Notes: generated by a model from the letters alone, not told the origin. Positions 12,601 to 27,030 are shown, counted from the stretch's first letter. The stretch: 64,000 bases of DNA from Larimichthys crocea (GCF_000972845.2 NC_040022.1:7346979-7410978), one strand, 5' to 3'. Numbers and translations: made by a program.

Positions 12601-14920
12601 CAAGTTAATAGAAAAGATTAGTTGATTGCACTGAATTTCTGTATGATATTCTGTAGTATAGTGTCTGCATGTAGTCATCAGTAGGTGTAGATGGGATATT
12701 GTGGAGAACTGGAGTGGTTCAAATAAAGAGATGTTGATGAGGTGATGTCAAATGATTCATGTTGTTCTGTCAGTATTCTACTAAATGTCATTTGCAAAAA
12801 ATCTCTCCATTATATTATCATGATTGCTAACAGTCAACTCAAACTCGTCACTCAAATGACACTTGACAGAATAACTGAAATGTATAAATTATTAACAGCA
12901 GGGTAAGTGCATAATGAAACGATTTAACCATTCCTGCTAAGATGTGAATGCGTATCACCTAATTGAGGCTTTGAGGTAGTCCAACACAGACACTACAATC
13001 TGTCCAGTAAGGAAGGAGAGAAACACTTTTGTGAAGTATTAGGTGGTGAGGTGACATGAAAGGCTACCCTATTTTGTGTAGAGTAAATCCAGTTAGTGAC
13101 TGCAAACATTACAAGTGTGCAGCCGATTGCTATTTGCTGTATGTTCTTGGTAATGACAAATGCAAAGAAAAAAATACCTGACTGTTGCTCCAAGAGTTCC
13201 CCCTTGTGAAGAATCTGCAGTTTGTGAGCCAGGTAAGGTTGTCCAACAAGTTAGTATTCCAGTACCAGTAACTTTACACTGTGCACATAAGAGGAAACAG
13301 AACTACATTCAAGCACTCTGTGGTTTCCAGGAGAAACTTCTAACTGTACTATTACTCTGTGTCATCGCTGAGAAACAACAATACGTCTAAACAGGAGATT
13401 TAAATGAAAAGGGAAGTTTCTCCATCTCTGCCTTCTCATTTATGTTCACCATAACGATGTAGCTGGCTTAACCTAAATAGTATGGTTCGAGGTAACAACC
13501 AAAAAAACGTTGCCAAAGTTTTTCAAGTGGAATTTGCACTTTTAAATTTATGTTACGCATGTCCACACAAGCTGTAATTACTGTACTGTATTCCTAAAAT
13601 CAAAGGTCCGGTATGAAATGGCTCATGACTAACATGTGTACTATTAAACACAATTTCCTTTTGCTCTACATCTTTCAGACTATATAAAAAAACACTCAAA
13701 TCAAGTCACTCTGTGAAAAAAAACAACAAAAAGAAACTTATTGCACACTTTATCATAACAGCAAGACAGATCGCAGCATTTATCACAGTGAGCCATTCAG
13801 CGGCAAAAGCCACCGTGAAAAGGTGCTGTCCATAAATAAAGTCTGTACGGAGCAGCCGCACTATATCAATTTCTCTAAATCAACCCTGTGATATTTCACT
13901 TGATTTATCAGACCTCTTACTTGTTACAACTACTAAGCACCAAGATTGGAGCAAAAAGGTGTTCAGTAGAGAATCCAATATAATCAAATCAACAGTTTCA
14001 CACGCCCCACTATGACCCCGATCGCTTTGACCGATTCCAACATCTATACACCAACATACCCTTCTCTCTGTACAGTTTTATTTAATGAAAGCACCGCCAG
14101 CACTAATGAAATAGACATGTCAAACTTCAAGCATTCCTTCCCGAGCAGAAGGCTGTTAAATCTGTCATTATTGGTCCCAGTAGACCGTATCTGATTCAGT
14201 GTGTGTGTGTAGAATTAATGTTTGTCATGAAAACACATCCTACAGTACAGCCCCAGGATCATGCATGCATTTCCCACTTCAGAAGGGAATGAACCTTGAA
14301 TGTCCAGTCACTCATAATAGGACATAGCGTTATATAAACACTTGAAGTGATATAATGTCCAGAACACCATTTTCTGCTATCAAATGTGACAGAATCACCA
14401 CAAAGTCTTATAAGGTGACTTTAAAGGTTCGATATTTAGGTATAGTATATTTAACTGTGGAGTGAATATTTGATTTGCTATGAATACACAAAATGCAATA
14501 TCAATAGGCTGCACTGGAGAGCAGAAAGTGCATCGGGACGGGAGGTATTGACAATTTTCAGTGGAAAACAGTATTAAGTAAGATTATTAATGCGCATGGA
14601 AGAGTGTTGGGTACAGAAGAGGATGGAGTACCTGAGTGAAGTGGCCAGCAGCTGAGTACAATATGAGTAACTTCAATAGTTGTTTGAAAATATCCTATAT
14701 CAGTGTTGGTTAAAATTCACAAACAAGGTCCTAAAAGAAAAAAACCCAAATCAGCTTTGTATTTTTTCCAAACGTCGCAGTTTTTGTGGTTTGATTTGAA
14801 TTTATTCATCAGTTTATCACGTGTATATCTTTATTTATCACTCACAGAACAGTTCAAAGTGTTTTTATTTCTACGGGATGACAAGTGTGGAGAAGGAGGT
14901 GGGGGATTAGACGGCTGGTG
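12600..14920. other. No supportable gene
   Basis: AT-rich non-coding DNA with only short frames and no splice-consistent exon chain. I see no RNA gene and no clear mobile element here. Confidence 0.5.
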
Positions 14921-14925
14921 CCTCT

Positions 14926-15400
14926 AATGCGCAATTACGCACAACCTGCGTAGAATTTCTTTCTTTCTTCATCAAAACCAGGCGCGCAGTTAATCCAGCA
15001 AGCCAGCAAAAGCGATGAGTGAAATAAAACTTTACAACACCACGTTTAATTCACCCCAATCTTCCAGAACAGGAGCAAAAACGGTACACCTGAAACTCGC
15101 ATCCAGATCAATTAAAGCCAAATCCAAACTTTTGAAGAGACAGCACTCCTCCTCACGTGTGTCACGATACAACAAGATAGGAAAGCGCTTTGTCTTACCG
15201 GTCCCGTTCCGTTTCCGACTTTCCTGGTGCTCGTCCGTGCCCAGCAACAGAAACAGATTGGTACAGACTGGCTGCCAACGCAAAAAAGCAGAGCTGTCCA
15301 GTGCAGCGGTTTTGACAAGTCAGACACACTTATGCAAACAGAGGCAGGAAGTGACTTTTAAAAATAAAGGCACACATGTGCTTGGAGCGGTAGAGCAGCA
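14926..15400 (-). promoter_or_regulatory. CpG-rich patch with possible minus-strand first exon
   Basis: CpG dinucleotides are clearly denser here than in the flanking tens of kilobases (for example GGCGCGC, AAAGCGCTT, ACCGGTCCCGTTCCG). On the minus strand a consensus 5' splice site, GACCG followed by GTAAGA, lies at 15199/15198. This is what a promoter plus non-coding first exon of a leftward gene would look like. No downstream coding exon could be attached to it. By mammalian gene order a ZNF385C-type gene might lie on this side, but that is only a guess from synteny. Confidence 0.35.
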
Positions 15401-15429
15401 GCTGAGACACCACAGCTGTGAATTTAAAT

Positions 15430-17030
15430 GAACATTTTAAGATGAAACGAAGACTTTAAAGCGTTTTGAGCTACTCTTGTACATTGTAATCTATGTTTAG
15501 CATTAAAGACAACAAACCATCTGTGAGCCTGTGGTACAAGAACTATAAGAAGACGTGTTAAAATAAAATTTACATCATATCTTAACATTTAAATGATGTC
15601 TAGCCCTGTTCCATTTTGATTGTCTAATTTATTTTTATACCCCATGAGACATAAACCAATCGGTATTTTATTTTGAAATACACGGCCAGATGTCTTCGCT
15701 CTTTTTAAATGCTGGTCTCTTCACACTGACCCGCTGCTGTAGCTCCAACAGTTAAATACAAATAAATAAATGTTATGAACGTATCTACACTCAAAGTAGA
15801 TTAAAACACGCTTTCATGTGGATTTGTGCGTTTACACTTGTAACTTGACTTCACTAATATGTGGCAATACATATAACAAGCTAAAAAAAAAACCTGAGAC
15901 ATGATTATTTTTAGTTAGTGTTAATTAGTTTCATAAGAACTTATAATAACTTCTAAGAACACAAATCAGTCCACTAATTAATTGTGTTTCTTATTCACAC
16001 CTCGCAATAACTATTGGCATCATAATATTCGCCTCCATATTGCAGTGGCTTGTTTATCTGCCTTCAAACTGGTAAAATGTAATGTGACAGACATTGTATA
16101 GTCTACTCAATGAGGTGTTTATTCTTGCAGATTTGAACGGTTTCCCAGATTCCAAAATAGTTTCTGCAGGAACAATAAACATCCCAACAGTGCCAGCCTT
16201 GTTCTCTTCATCCAAGAAAAATATTGCTTCATATGCAAACTTTGCTGATGATGTGATTTAAATACTCACTGGTTATAGGGCCTTTTTATAGTTCATTTGT
16301 TCCATTAAATTCTATTTTCCTACTGGCTTCCCTACTGATTTTGATCTGACATGACCAATTGCCCTGATTATAGTGTGCTGGCCAGGCCTCTTTACAGTAG
16401 CATGACTAACTGATGGAAATGCAAAAAAACAGGTTGTCACCAGTAAGGTGATGGATACCCTTGCCTCGCCTATTTATGAGCACTAGATATGTCCTTCTTC
16501 ATGCAAATGTGCTGGCACTCAAACAAGCAGTGATAATAAAAATAACCCACAGTCAAGAACATGGGGACCACGGTAGATGAAACACAACACCATCGTCTGT
16601 CCCCAGTAACGACAGTTACCACCTCTGATTAAGAAGTTTTTTTGTTGTTGTTTTTTTATCATTTCAGCCTCTGAAAAATGAAACGTGACAGAAGCATGGC
16701 TCCTTCATCTTATTTTACTGCTAATTTTACTGTTTAGTTACTAAGCTCCTCTTCATGCAAAGCCCATGGTAATAACCAAAGGGCAGGATGTTCGCCAGAT
16801 TCAGAGCCTTAAGAGTTATCTGACTGGTCAGTGTCCAAACCTTGCACCCTGTCAAATCAGCATGCACCTGCCTCACATAAGGTTCCAGAGCACACTGTTG
16901 GTGCAACTTGCCCTTTCAGTGCTGACAGTGCTGATTATAGACTGCTTGTAGTTGTAAATTAAGAGGTGGGTAAACTCTGACCTATGTCCAGTGGTCTTTA
17001 TAAGTCAACAACCTCAAATTTAAAGAGTAT
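15430..17030. other. No supportable gene
   Basis: AT-rich sequence with scattered stops in all frames. Nothing beyond short simple-sequence runs was seen. Confidence 0.5.
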
Positions 17031-17034
17031 TAAG

Positions 17035-17345
17035 AGAATACTGATACTACTTATCTGTATGGTAAATATGAAGCTGCAGCCAGCAGCCAGCTAACCTAGC
17101 TTTGTACAAAGACTGGAAAATACAGAGAAACAACAAGCCTGGCTCGTTCACTCATCCACCCCTACAGAGCAATAATTAACACATTATAGCTTGTTTGTTA
17201 AATTGTACAAAAGCACAAAGTGTAAAAACAACAATTCACTTCATTATGTAGCAGGCTAATTCTTGGCTGGTTGCCTGGCAACTCGTCCAGTCCAAGAAAT
17301 AGTCCAGTACATTGCCCACCGAGCAAACTGTTGCTTTTTTAAAAT
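17035..17345. repeat. Common fish interspersed repeat
   Basis: Contains the ordered phrases GGTAAATATGAAGCTGCAGC, CAGCCAGCTAACCTAGCTTT, CAAAGACTGGAAA, TTGTACAAAAGCACAAAGTG, TAAAAACAACAATTCAC and a final AGTCCAGTACAT. I recognise this series from many percomorph intergenic sequences as a dispersed repeat, probably a non-autonomous element. The class was not determined from sequence alone. Confidence 0.7.
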
Positions 17346-18329
17346 ATTTGGTGCTTTTTCTACAGCTTAAACAAACAATATATAACATGCTTGAGCTTTA
17401 GAGGCGCTGAGCCACGTTAGCCAACTGCTGGCTTAAGCTTCATATTCACTACAATAGAATGTACATCTTTGAATAAACATATTTTCACAAAAGGGTCCAA
17501 CTATTGCTAAACGCTTTAAAGATAAATAAAATGTCCGGTCATTATTTTTATATCAGAATAAAAAGGTAAATAACTTTATTATAGAAACCAAAACTGATTT
17601 CTCTAAATGCCTTTGTATCTGTATGTAAATGTATATTCTTTCTACTGGTGGATAAACTGCCACTAGGTCTGTAGAAGTGTAAAGTGAAATCCATAAATCT
17701 TGACAGACCTCTATAGCCTCTCAAACTCCCGCTCACACTGTTCTCAACAACCTGTCCATGCGTCAACCTGGTTTCCACAGCAACCAAAGTGGCAAGCTGT
17801 GTCCATCCAATGTGAACTTTAAAACCCATCTTTAAATGGAGCCTTTGCTGGACTTGAGTGACTGGAGTTGGAAACGAGCAAAACAAAAGGAGGGAGTGGG
17901 TGAAGGAACGATGGCACTTCAGGCAGTTGATTAACTTCAGCATGAGTGCAGCCAAAGTGGCATGAAGGGGAAAAAAATGGAATATGGAAATGTTACATTA
18001 ATAATGTCTCTCTCCCGCACGCTACGTGGCTCTAAAAAGGCTGCAAATTTATGTGAGATTATACAAAAAGACAGAATGCACTGTATGCATGTACATATAC
18101 ACCGCGTTGCTCGTAAAAGAGGAATTTATGTTGTCATTTTTGCATAAAATGAATATGAGCAAACCTCAAGTTGCAGAGCTCATTTTATTCATACATGCAT
18201 CTTTAAACTAAAGTCCACTCTGAAATCATTTCACGCTGTGTTATGTGCTTTCTCCTGACAGTGTCTAAGGGTTGATTTTTCTTCTCCTTCATAATAAAAA
18301 TGTCCTAGCTTTTCATTCTACTCTAAGGA

Positions 18330-18353
18330 GCTTTTTTTTTTTTTTTTTTTTTT
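18330..18353. repeat. Poly(T) tract
   Basis: Run of about 23 T residues, possibly the A-tail of an old minus-strand retroposon. No recognisable body is attached. Confidence 0.85.
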
Positions 18354-18989
18354 ACACATACAATCCTGAATGAAGGAATTTCACCTATAAACTTCCCAAT
18401 GTGACTGTTGTATACCTGGCTGCTGCAGTGTAATGACACTGAGCTTCCTGGGAAATAAGTCATGGATGTAATGTGCCCCCGTATAAAAAGAAATGGGACG
18501 CAACTTCAAATCCCATAACCCACTGCAATATGAGTTATGGTTTACTTGCATCAGGGCATGCTGCTGTCCCATTCGGTTTGTGGTCACTTGCCCTTGGCAT
18601 TGGCTCTAATTAGAAGAGTCCAGTGGGATTACCATAGAGCTAATTATGTTGGCTGAGCATTGAGGCACTAATGGCAAAAAAGACTTGAACTAATGAGACC
18701 AACTTAGGTAAGAGGATAAAAGGCAAAGATACATAAAAACAAACAAGTTTCAGTTCAGAAGACACTGCGTTACCACTTTCTCAGACATTTATTGACTTCC
18801 TGGAAGAGAAATTGCTTGATAATCTTCACCGCAGACACTGTCAGTCAGACTTTGTTCGTCCATCTAGGCTCAATCAATTTTCTAGATGTCTGCAGTGGGA
18901 CAGATTCGTATGTGACTGACAGTTTCCAAATGAAAATCACTGCTAAAGATGGAGGACTGTATGGGAAGGGGGAAGTTGTTGCTTTGATA

Positions 18990-19105
18990 TGAGAGAAGGG
19001 CTGCATAATAAAAATGGATACATTTACATATTGTTAGTTATAATGATACAAGATACACCACTAGATGTAACTAAATCTTACACACTGGTCCTTTAATTTC
19101 AAGAG
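18990..19105. repeat. Probable end of a dispersed fish repeat
   Basis: The phrases CCACTAGATGTAACTAAATC and TTACACACTGGTCCTTTAA match the terminal text of a widespread fish MITE-like repeat as I recall it. A related sequence (GATGTGTAGAATTTCT with CCTCCACTGGT) is at 47365-47430. Boundaries are approximate. Confidence 0.45.
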
Positions 19106-19994
19106 AGTTTATTAAAATTATTTCTGAAATGTCACATGTATGATGAATTTGCAGCACCATCTCTCAAACTATTCTACTGAAGTCACTTGATTAAAACTTA
19201 GACGACTAATCAGAATGTGCACTGATTGGATTAACATGCACACTACAAACCTTTACACATCACAAGAGTAGAGATATTAATATGGTGATGACTGACAAAC
19301 TCATGGCACTGCAGGAGAGTCTTTTGCTTTTTAAGAAAACTTTATTGAAAATATAATTCAAAGAAGGAAAACAAAAACAATATGGAAGCGTAACCTTCAG
19401 TTACTGCAGCCATATGCTAACTGCACCCATAGCTTAAGTGTCTTGTGTGATTTATAACTCAGCAATTAACCTCCCAGTGCTGCTGGTGACTTTCATGGCA
19501 TTTTCCCCAGTGAGGGAGACACAGCACCAGCAGAGGAACAAAGCGTCGCAACTCTCACTACACACTATCAGATTTTTATTCCACCGGGAGGCCGGAGAAG
19601 CAAAAGCTATACATATTAATAAGCAGAAATGTCTATTCCCACACCTTTTACACAGAGGAGTCTGCTGCCGAGTTGCACCACTGTCAGTTTAACAGGAAGT
19701 TCACCCTCTGGCATGTATAGCTTATGTGAAATATTCCTATGTGCAACCTCTAAAATGGTCTTTTGTACAAGGTCTGCAGAGAATAACAGTTTAAATGCAT
19801 CTTTTGGGTGTTGGCATCAGAGTCCAGAAAAGCACTTCACTTTGCCGAGGCTTTTTTACTCCTGAACCTACATTATAGATGATTGCCAGAACAGAATTCA
19901 TTGCCAAAGTGACGCACGGGGACCGACTTCACGTGTCTTTTCTGTTGCTTTCTCTAGCACAGAGGAAGAGACATTTAGAAGTTTTAGCATTCCG

Positions 19995-20080
19995 TGTAAA
20001 ACAATATGGGCTCAAATGTTTGTCTTTTCACTCCATCTGTAAAACAATATGGGCTCAAATGTTTGTCTTTTCACTCCATC
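19995..20080. repeat. Perfect 43-bp tandem duplication
   Basis: The 43-bp unit beginning TGTAAAACAATATGGG and ending CACTCCATC occurs twice head to tail with no differences (19995-20037 and 20038-20080). It is non-coding, and the perfect identity indicates a recent event. Confidence 0.95.
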
Positions 20081-20099
20081 TTAAGGTCTATGATTACAT

Positions 20100-23000
20100 A
20101 CATTTTCAACAAGATTTTAACAAGTTTAGTTATTTTAATAAAACAGGAAACAATCATTCTTGATATTTCATATATTGCAAATCTAAACCAGAGTTTTGGG
20201 CCTTAACGGGAGTGAGTGGATCACCTAATGATCATCACGTTAAAATGATTTTAATCCCTGGATAGCTTTGGAAAGATAGTGAATGAGGAGCAAGCAGTGT
20301 ATTGTAGAATAAAATGAATAAAGACTAGAGTAATAGACGATGTATTGATATCTCATTCTCACCCATATCAGCACATCTTGGCCTATTCAAAAGTAATGAA
20401 ACAAACATAGCTCATGAACCCGCAGCTTCACTTAATTACACGACAGAGACAGTGGGACAGATTTATGGGAAAAAAATGCATAGATAAATTAAATACATTT
20501 GTGTCCAAGTTTCTCATTAAGGTCACATTGTTATGCCACCAAAGAAAGAAAAATAATATATTCTAGCACCACTCGTGGCTCGTCATTTTTAGGAAATGAA
20601 GCTGCTCATAATCAGGGTCTATTAGCTGCATCTACTGATATAATCAGTCCTCTTTTCCTACAGCCACATTGAAATCATTAATTTTCTCCCACAGTTTCCC
20701 CTAAATTCTGTCTGATAATCACCTGATAAGTTCTCCTAGCAACGTAGTAACATTTTCATCAGGAAACTAGGTGATTCACACAATTATCAGGAGAGGAAAG
20801 GTGTGGGAGATAGAGATCTACCCACAGGCTGTCTGTAATTGCAATTCAAACCATTTTACACAATTATTGTGAGTGTGAGCCTGGATTTTCATCCCAAGAC
20901 ATGCAGGTCCAACTGCCTGTGTAGGTTTGAATTGGTTCGTCTATGCAGTGGTCCTTTGATGGACAAGCAACATGCCCTGGGTGTTATCCTGCTTTTTTTG
21001 GGCCATTCTAGCAGCATGACTCTAGAGATGTCGGTCTGTCAGACGGTCAGTCCACCTCTTTGGATTTCAATGGAATTTTGTACAGATATTCATGGTCCCT
21101 AGATGAATGCAAAATGCCACTTATCTGACATATAGCAAAATGTACACCAATTAGTGTTTTAGTTCATGAGCAAATACCTGCATATCTAATGACATTCCCA
21201 TTAGCCTCAGCTGTACTTTCTGTTTTGTGAACAGTTTTGAGTAGCTTCTTCTTCTTTTCTTCGATGCCGGACATGCTTGTACAACTGAGAGGGTATAAGA
21301 ATGTACGGCAAATGCATCTGGTTCACTAAAGTCAATATAACCGAAATTGCTTTTATGTAGTAAAATACTGTATCTGAAATGCTTTTATTATTTTTTCATT
21401 TCTTCATTTTTGGTTTGTGCCACAGAAATATGCAAACCCTGACTGCATCTGTGATTGAAAATCGAGGTAACAAAGTGTGACACGAGTAATTGATGGAGAT
21501 ACCTGGTTGTATTCAGTTGCTCACTCACACTAGACAATAACAGGGCTGAGGACACTTTATGATGCACATTATCATGTCAAGTTTATTGAAGACTGAAATA
21601 TTAACTTGAGCTGTTGTACGTGGCCATTATGATTTTTACATGCATAATTTCTCTGTCATGTCACATCAGTGCAGATGTGTCAAGGCTGAATGATTTACAT
21701 GGTTGGATAGCGATATTTAAGAGGTGCAACAAGGTGTAAAGGAAAATACTGAAATATGTTGTTTATTGAACTTTATTCTTGTAGTTTAGATGTAAGTATT
21801 TTGTTGTCCAGCATTACCCTCCCTTATTCCATATATTTCTACCTGTCAGTCTGTGTAAGGCAGTGATTCTCCTCTCCCACCTCCAGCATGACCTCCAAAT
21901 CATTTTTGTCTATTTCTGCCCATCTTTATTTTCTTCCATCCCCATCACTTCTCCCCAACTCCAATCATTTTTAACTCTCTCATGCAATCACATCCCCTGC
22001 TTTCTGCCCCACCTCTCGCTCTGCCTCTCCCCTTCCATCTCCCCCTCCCGTTACTTTAATCGTTCTGTTTTCTGCTGAAGGTTACTCTTGCCTGCAGGGC
22101 TATGAAAATGTCAAAAAGGCCCACTCCATTTTCAGCTACGTAAATAGCCATTTCCCGCCAGAGCAAACCCACTTTCCTGGGTCTGACCTGCCACGTTGCA
22201 CATCACACTTCCCACCTCTTCCTCTACACTACCTGAGCAAAAAAGTGGGGGAAAATGAACAGCGCTCCTTCATTGCTTATCTGTCATTTTGATATAACGG
22301 ACTGCTGCCATTATCCTCTGTATTCATCTCCATCTTGTTCTCCATTTAAACAACCTAGACTCATGAGGGAATATCTCAGATAGATAAATTCAAATGAAAT
22401 TGCTGCCATCACTGTAGGGATTAGCCTGCTCATTATAAATACCTATAAATGTTGTGATTAAAAGCTTGTTTTCAAGAAAGGAAGCATTATTAATTATAAT
22501 TCATCATATAAACTAATGAAATATATTATATAGATATATTACCTATAACAATAGGAGGAACACTGTGTGACTTGTAATCTCTGATACCTCTAATGGACAA
22601 GTAAAGTTCTATTAATCACGTCTTAAAATGTAGTTAAAATATTCAAATATATTCACAAAAATATGCAACAGCCTTGTTGAAATAAAATGTTAATTCCACT
22701 TTCCAGTTCTCACAAAAGAGCAGAAATGGATTTATTAACCTTGCCTAAAACCACTTTGTACTCCCCAGCCTGAAACAGTCTGTTCGTACCATCATTATGA
22801 TTTATAAGCACGGGAGAAAATATGGGGAAAGTGTGCGTTCATTGACAGACACGGAGAAAGCACTTACAGTGTTGAGGAGAATGACAGAGAAAGAAAAAAA
22901 AGCTTCTCACCCTGCTTTAAGCCACAGAAAGCTTCAAATCAAATTTTTCTTCCATTAAAACTTAACTTTTTGTTAAACACTCGAGGGACAAATGCTCTTT

Positions 23001-26000
23001 TAAGGCTGAGTGAGTGTGTTTTGTGTAATTCTCCAGAGGTTTAGTGTTTTCTCTGAATTATATGCAGTGGTGAGACAGGTGAGAGGCAGCGTGGGCTTGG
23101 AAGGATGCTACAGAAATATTAATCCTGGATTTTAGTATTTTTAGTGAATTTAAAAGATTTTAAAAAAAAATCACTTATTTTATCTTTTTTCTTTTCTTTT
23201 CTGAAACACAACTGTTTTTGCGTCTCTGCCCTCACATTTTGAGCGCGGGCTGCAGCAGGTCATGCAAGGCTAGTTCATTTCCGTGTGCCATGTCCCAGAA
23301 AACCCTGACTGCTGAGCGTCGCTCCCGTCCTCCACCTCTTCTTCCCCGTCACTAACACCCTGATCTTCCCTTTCAATTTCCTGCAGCTCCACAAGACAAT
23401 GGAGAGCTACATCAAAGGCCTGCATGAAGGGTGTGATAGCTCACATAAGCGAAAAAAAAAGAAAAAAATCATTCATGCACACTTCTCGTTCAACAGTATT
23501 TGGACAACTCATCATCTTTCAATGTGCTTGCAGCCGTTGTTCCTTTTGAAAAAGTAAAAAGAAGAAAAAAAAATTCTACAAGCAACAAATGTAACAAACA
23601 CAGGGATGGTGACGACTGAAAATAGATAAACTGTCTTTGACGTATACCACATCACAAGTGTCAAGGCCATGCTATAGACTGAAAACATAATTTCTGGTGG
23701 TCTCATTTTTGCTGTAGTATTCACACCAACAAGACATATTAATTTATGCCACTGCTACAGCTAAACTACACGTTTTGCACTGAATATGACTGCAAAAGTA
23801 CACGTACATGTGCACACATTGTGATAAAGCAGAAATAACATAATTGAATGGTCCGCATATAAAATTACTTCTGGATCTATTCACGCTAATTTACCTTGGT
23901 TTACTCAGTGTTGTTTTTCTCTTAACAATGGATATAGTGAGTCAACGCTGTCAGTCTGGCACTGCCCTCCTGCTGCGACTGAAAATGATTTTCAACAGCT
24001 TGATCAAATTAATTGGCTTGACTGTTGGGCAGAGGGGGATAGATAGACCATTAGCTATTGAAAGGGAAAAGACTGACAAGTACGTTGTTTCTCAGGAATA
24101 ATTGAGAGGGAGGACTGCGGCTGGAGGGAGTGTGAAGGGTACACAAAGAAAGCAGGCCTCGGATGAGGACAAAAGAATAGATTTTGCAAAAATGAGCGCG
24201 CTTTGTTTCCTCTTCTTGGCAGGAGTCAGATGTTTTGCTGTGCTCCGTCTTGTGAAGCATGACTCCCTTTTCTCCTTAGACACAAAACCTATCATTTGGA
24301 CATTTGTGGTTAGACGAGAGAAAAGCAGCTTTACCAAAGACAGGAATAGACATTTTGAGGGATGCGGAAAAAAGGGGGTGTGGTGGCAGCATGAAAAGTA
24401 TTCAGCGTGGAAACATGGGTTTTCTAGTAATATACTGTATGATTAGTTTTATAAGAATATCTAAAGCCAAGAAAAACAGGAGGAGCAAAGATTCTTGAAC
24501 AATGTTGCTAATTGCTGTTACATCTCGTTATGATGCACTATACCGAAGAGACTAGTGAGACTATGAAAGAGCCAGAATGGTGTGGATGGCATGCTACCAT
24601 ACAGTTGCTTGTGTGAGGGTTGCTTGGAGGCCAGGGCAGTGGCAGAGGTATGGAGCTCATTCTAATTGGATCTGTCAAAACTCGCCACCAGTTAATGTAG
24701 TGCCTCTATTAGGCAAAGCTGCAGCCCATGACCTGCAGTGTGATCGATGGCTCTATTTGTTATTTTGCTGGTGTTGCTGCTAGCTGTTTTTGTGGTTGGT
24801 GATGACGAGGATGACAATGGAAATTTCTTCAAACAATTGGTTCAAAATGTGTGTGGTTATGTGGTGATCAGTGGTTGACTTGTGAGTCAGTAAAGATCAA
24901 ATAAAAAAATAAACTGTGGCTAGCAGATTTGATGAATTTTAGTTAGTTAATTAAGTTAACGTTAGTTGGCTGAAAAGGCTGATGTTTTATTTTTTCAGGA
25001 TGACTCTTAGGATGGCTCTTTAATATCCATTTGATGGCTGATGGATAATATTGAGCTAAACTACTAAGCTGCATAAGGAAAACGGTTAGTATGGGTAACT
25101 GGCTGATTACTCCTGTTCAACATAATGAAATAAATAAACTATGAAAAAACAAAATATGATGAAAAATGGTGCACAGGGATCTTTCAGCCTAATATGTAGC
25201 CCTAAAAGTTAGCTATTGCTAAATGCTCCTTTGCCATGTAAGTAACTCAGGTTTATGTTGCTGCAGTAAGCCAGTTAACTAACTGGACATCTTTAAGTCT
25301 GCAGCTTACATGTAAACAGTCTTGGTTGGTTACAGGAAAAGATTATTGTTTGGGTTAAAACAAGTACCAGCAGAGGGCAATAATGAAGCAGGACAAACAC
25401 AACAGAGAGAAAAATGTCCACATATGGAGGAGGTTGAGGTTGGACGGATGAGTCCAACATAGGACAGGACCTATGGTCAATGCTGGTTGGTAGGATAGTT
25501 ATTTTGACATGATTTATTTCTGTTTTCTGCTATTTTTAAATATCCAATCAATGTTAGAGGAAACAGACACAAATCTACCATGTGGAGAACCAACAAACAA
25601 ACCACGCTGCAAACTTTTGCATACTAATTAGGTAGACTTAGCATGTTGGAACACAGCCACAACTGTAGTTCAGATAAACACTGTTTAATCCATTACTCAC
25701 ACTTCTGATTTTGTGTTTTTCTTGTGCTAAACTATAACTGGAACACTGCTATCCAGTGGAGGTGTTTAGCTTTTAGGTAAACAGTTCACATAAATCCAAA
25801 TTTTGAAAAAAACAACCTTTTTACACTCATCCCCGGTGAGATCTGTTGCTGCTTCTGTGAACACACATATAGTAGAAATGAATGGGACTTTATCTGTGTC
25901 GCTCAAATGACTGAAAATGACACGTTAAAAGCTCAATGACAATAAATCTTTCCAGATATAATGTCCTGTTTTTGAGGATAAACTGCCACCAGTATTTCCT

Positions 26001-27030
26001 CCAGTTTTCTACAGTTCCACTCTTGACATTGCTGATTTGACCCTCTGTTTCTCTTTCTAACAGTAATTCTAGTAATCTCTTATTCTCCAGTTACAGTAAG
26101 TCATTCTGGAAATGAGCACAAGCTACATACCCAAAATATAAAATGTAAGTAAACCACTCTGAGGTTTCCAGTAGCCTCCACTTTCCTTTGGCTGGCTCAG
26201 ATGGGGGAAAGGGATCAATACCTCGCTGTGCCAGAGCCTCATAAATCTGTAGAAATCTTTTTATGCTATATGAGCCCTCTACTTATCTCTGGCTCCAACC
26301 GGTACACAGAAACAAGGCGTATTCTAGGTTTCACAGGCCTGCTTGGGGATTGTAACTGTTTATCAAGCGGCCGATGAGACCGTTCTGTTGTTGTCGTCTT
26401 TCTCTGTTTACATCAGATTTCTGGGAGTCTGTGGTGTCCTGGCAAGGTTACAGATGATGAATGACTTCACTTTCATAAGCTAGTATTCTTCCCTCAGGAC
26501 ATATGCTGCTGCTCCTCCTCTCTAATTAAACCTCCCACTTTTCAAAACTCTTATAAAAAGGTATTCATAGCCTTCTCCTCATTCTCCCTTCTATGATCAA
26601 CATTATTTTCCTTTTTGTGCCCTCTCCTCTGTGCCTCCTCATGCTATTTTCATTTCCATCTGTCAGATGCATCATTTTCTGAAACACTTTTCAGGCTGCC
26701 GTAGTCAACTATTTACTTTTCTCATTCTTCTTATTTTAAAAGTTGGTATAGGAAATAACAGACCTGGCATGTCTACCCCTTAACTGCTTTATACTAGTGA
26801 GGTTTTCATGGCATAAACAATACCCTCAGCACCGACCTCGAGGATAGCCTGATATAGTCAAATGCTTTTGGGTTTCTCTTGTGTGTGCGCGCAATTGTTT
26901 AAGCCAATGAAAATTGCCCCTGGCTTTGCCTTAAGAATAATGACTGTCCCAGCTGTCACACACAGTTATACACACTGTTTTCCTCACACTTTCAGTTGAT
27001 GAACTCATCCACAGTTACTGTGAGTAACTA
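20100..27030. other. No supportable gene
   Basis: Non-coding AT-rich DNA. A pyrimidine-rich patch at about 21870-22080 and A-rich runs near 23450 explain some short frames. Two acceptor-like sites (CTTTCAATTTCCTGCAG at about 23385 and CTTGCCTGCAG near 22098) precede short open frames with no recognisable homology and no donor. I see no RNA gene. Confidence 0.5.

Noticed and set aside
12317..12678. Val-Cys and Thr-His repeat proteins
   Set aside because: Pure translation of the AC/TA microsatellite.
15015..15431. 138-codon plus-strand frame
   Set aside because: It overlaps the CpG-rich patch, where stops are rare; basic Ser/Arg/Lys content without a motif; opposite to the likely transcript.
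17548..17955. 135-codon minus-strand frame
   Set aside because: No domain and no conservation signal that I can recognise; composition like the surrounding non-coding DNA.
23386..23430. Exon-like LHKTMESYIKGLHEG after a strong acceptor
   Set aside because: No convincing donor and an A-rich run follows at once; not recognised and no second exon could be linked.
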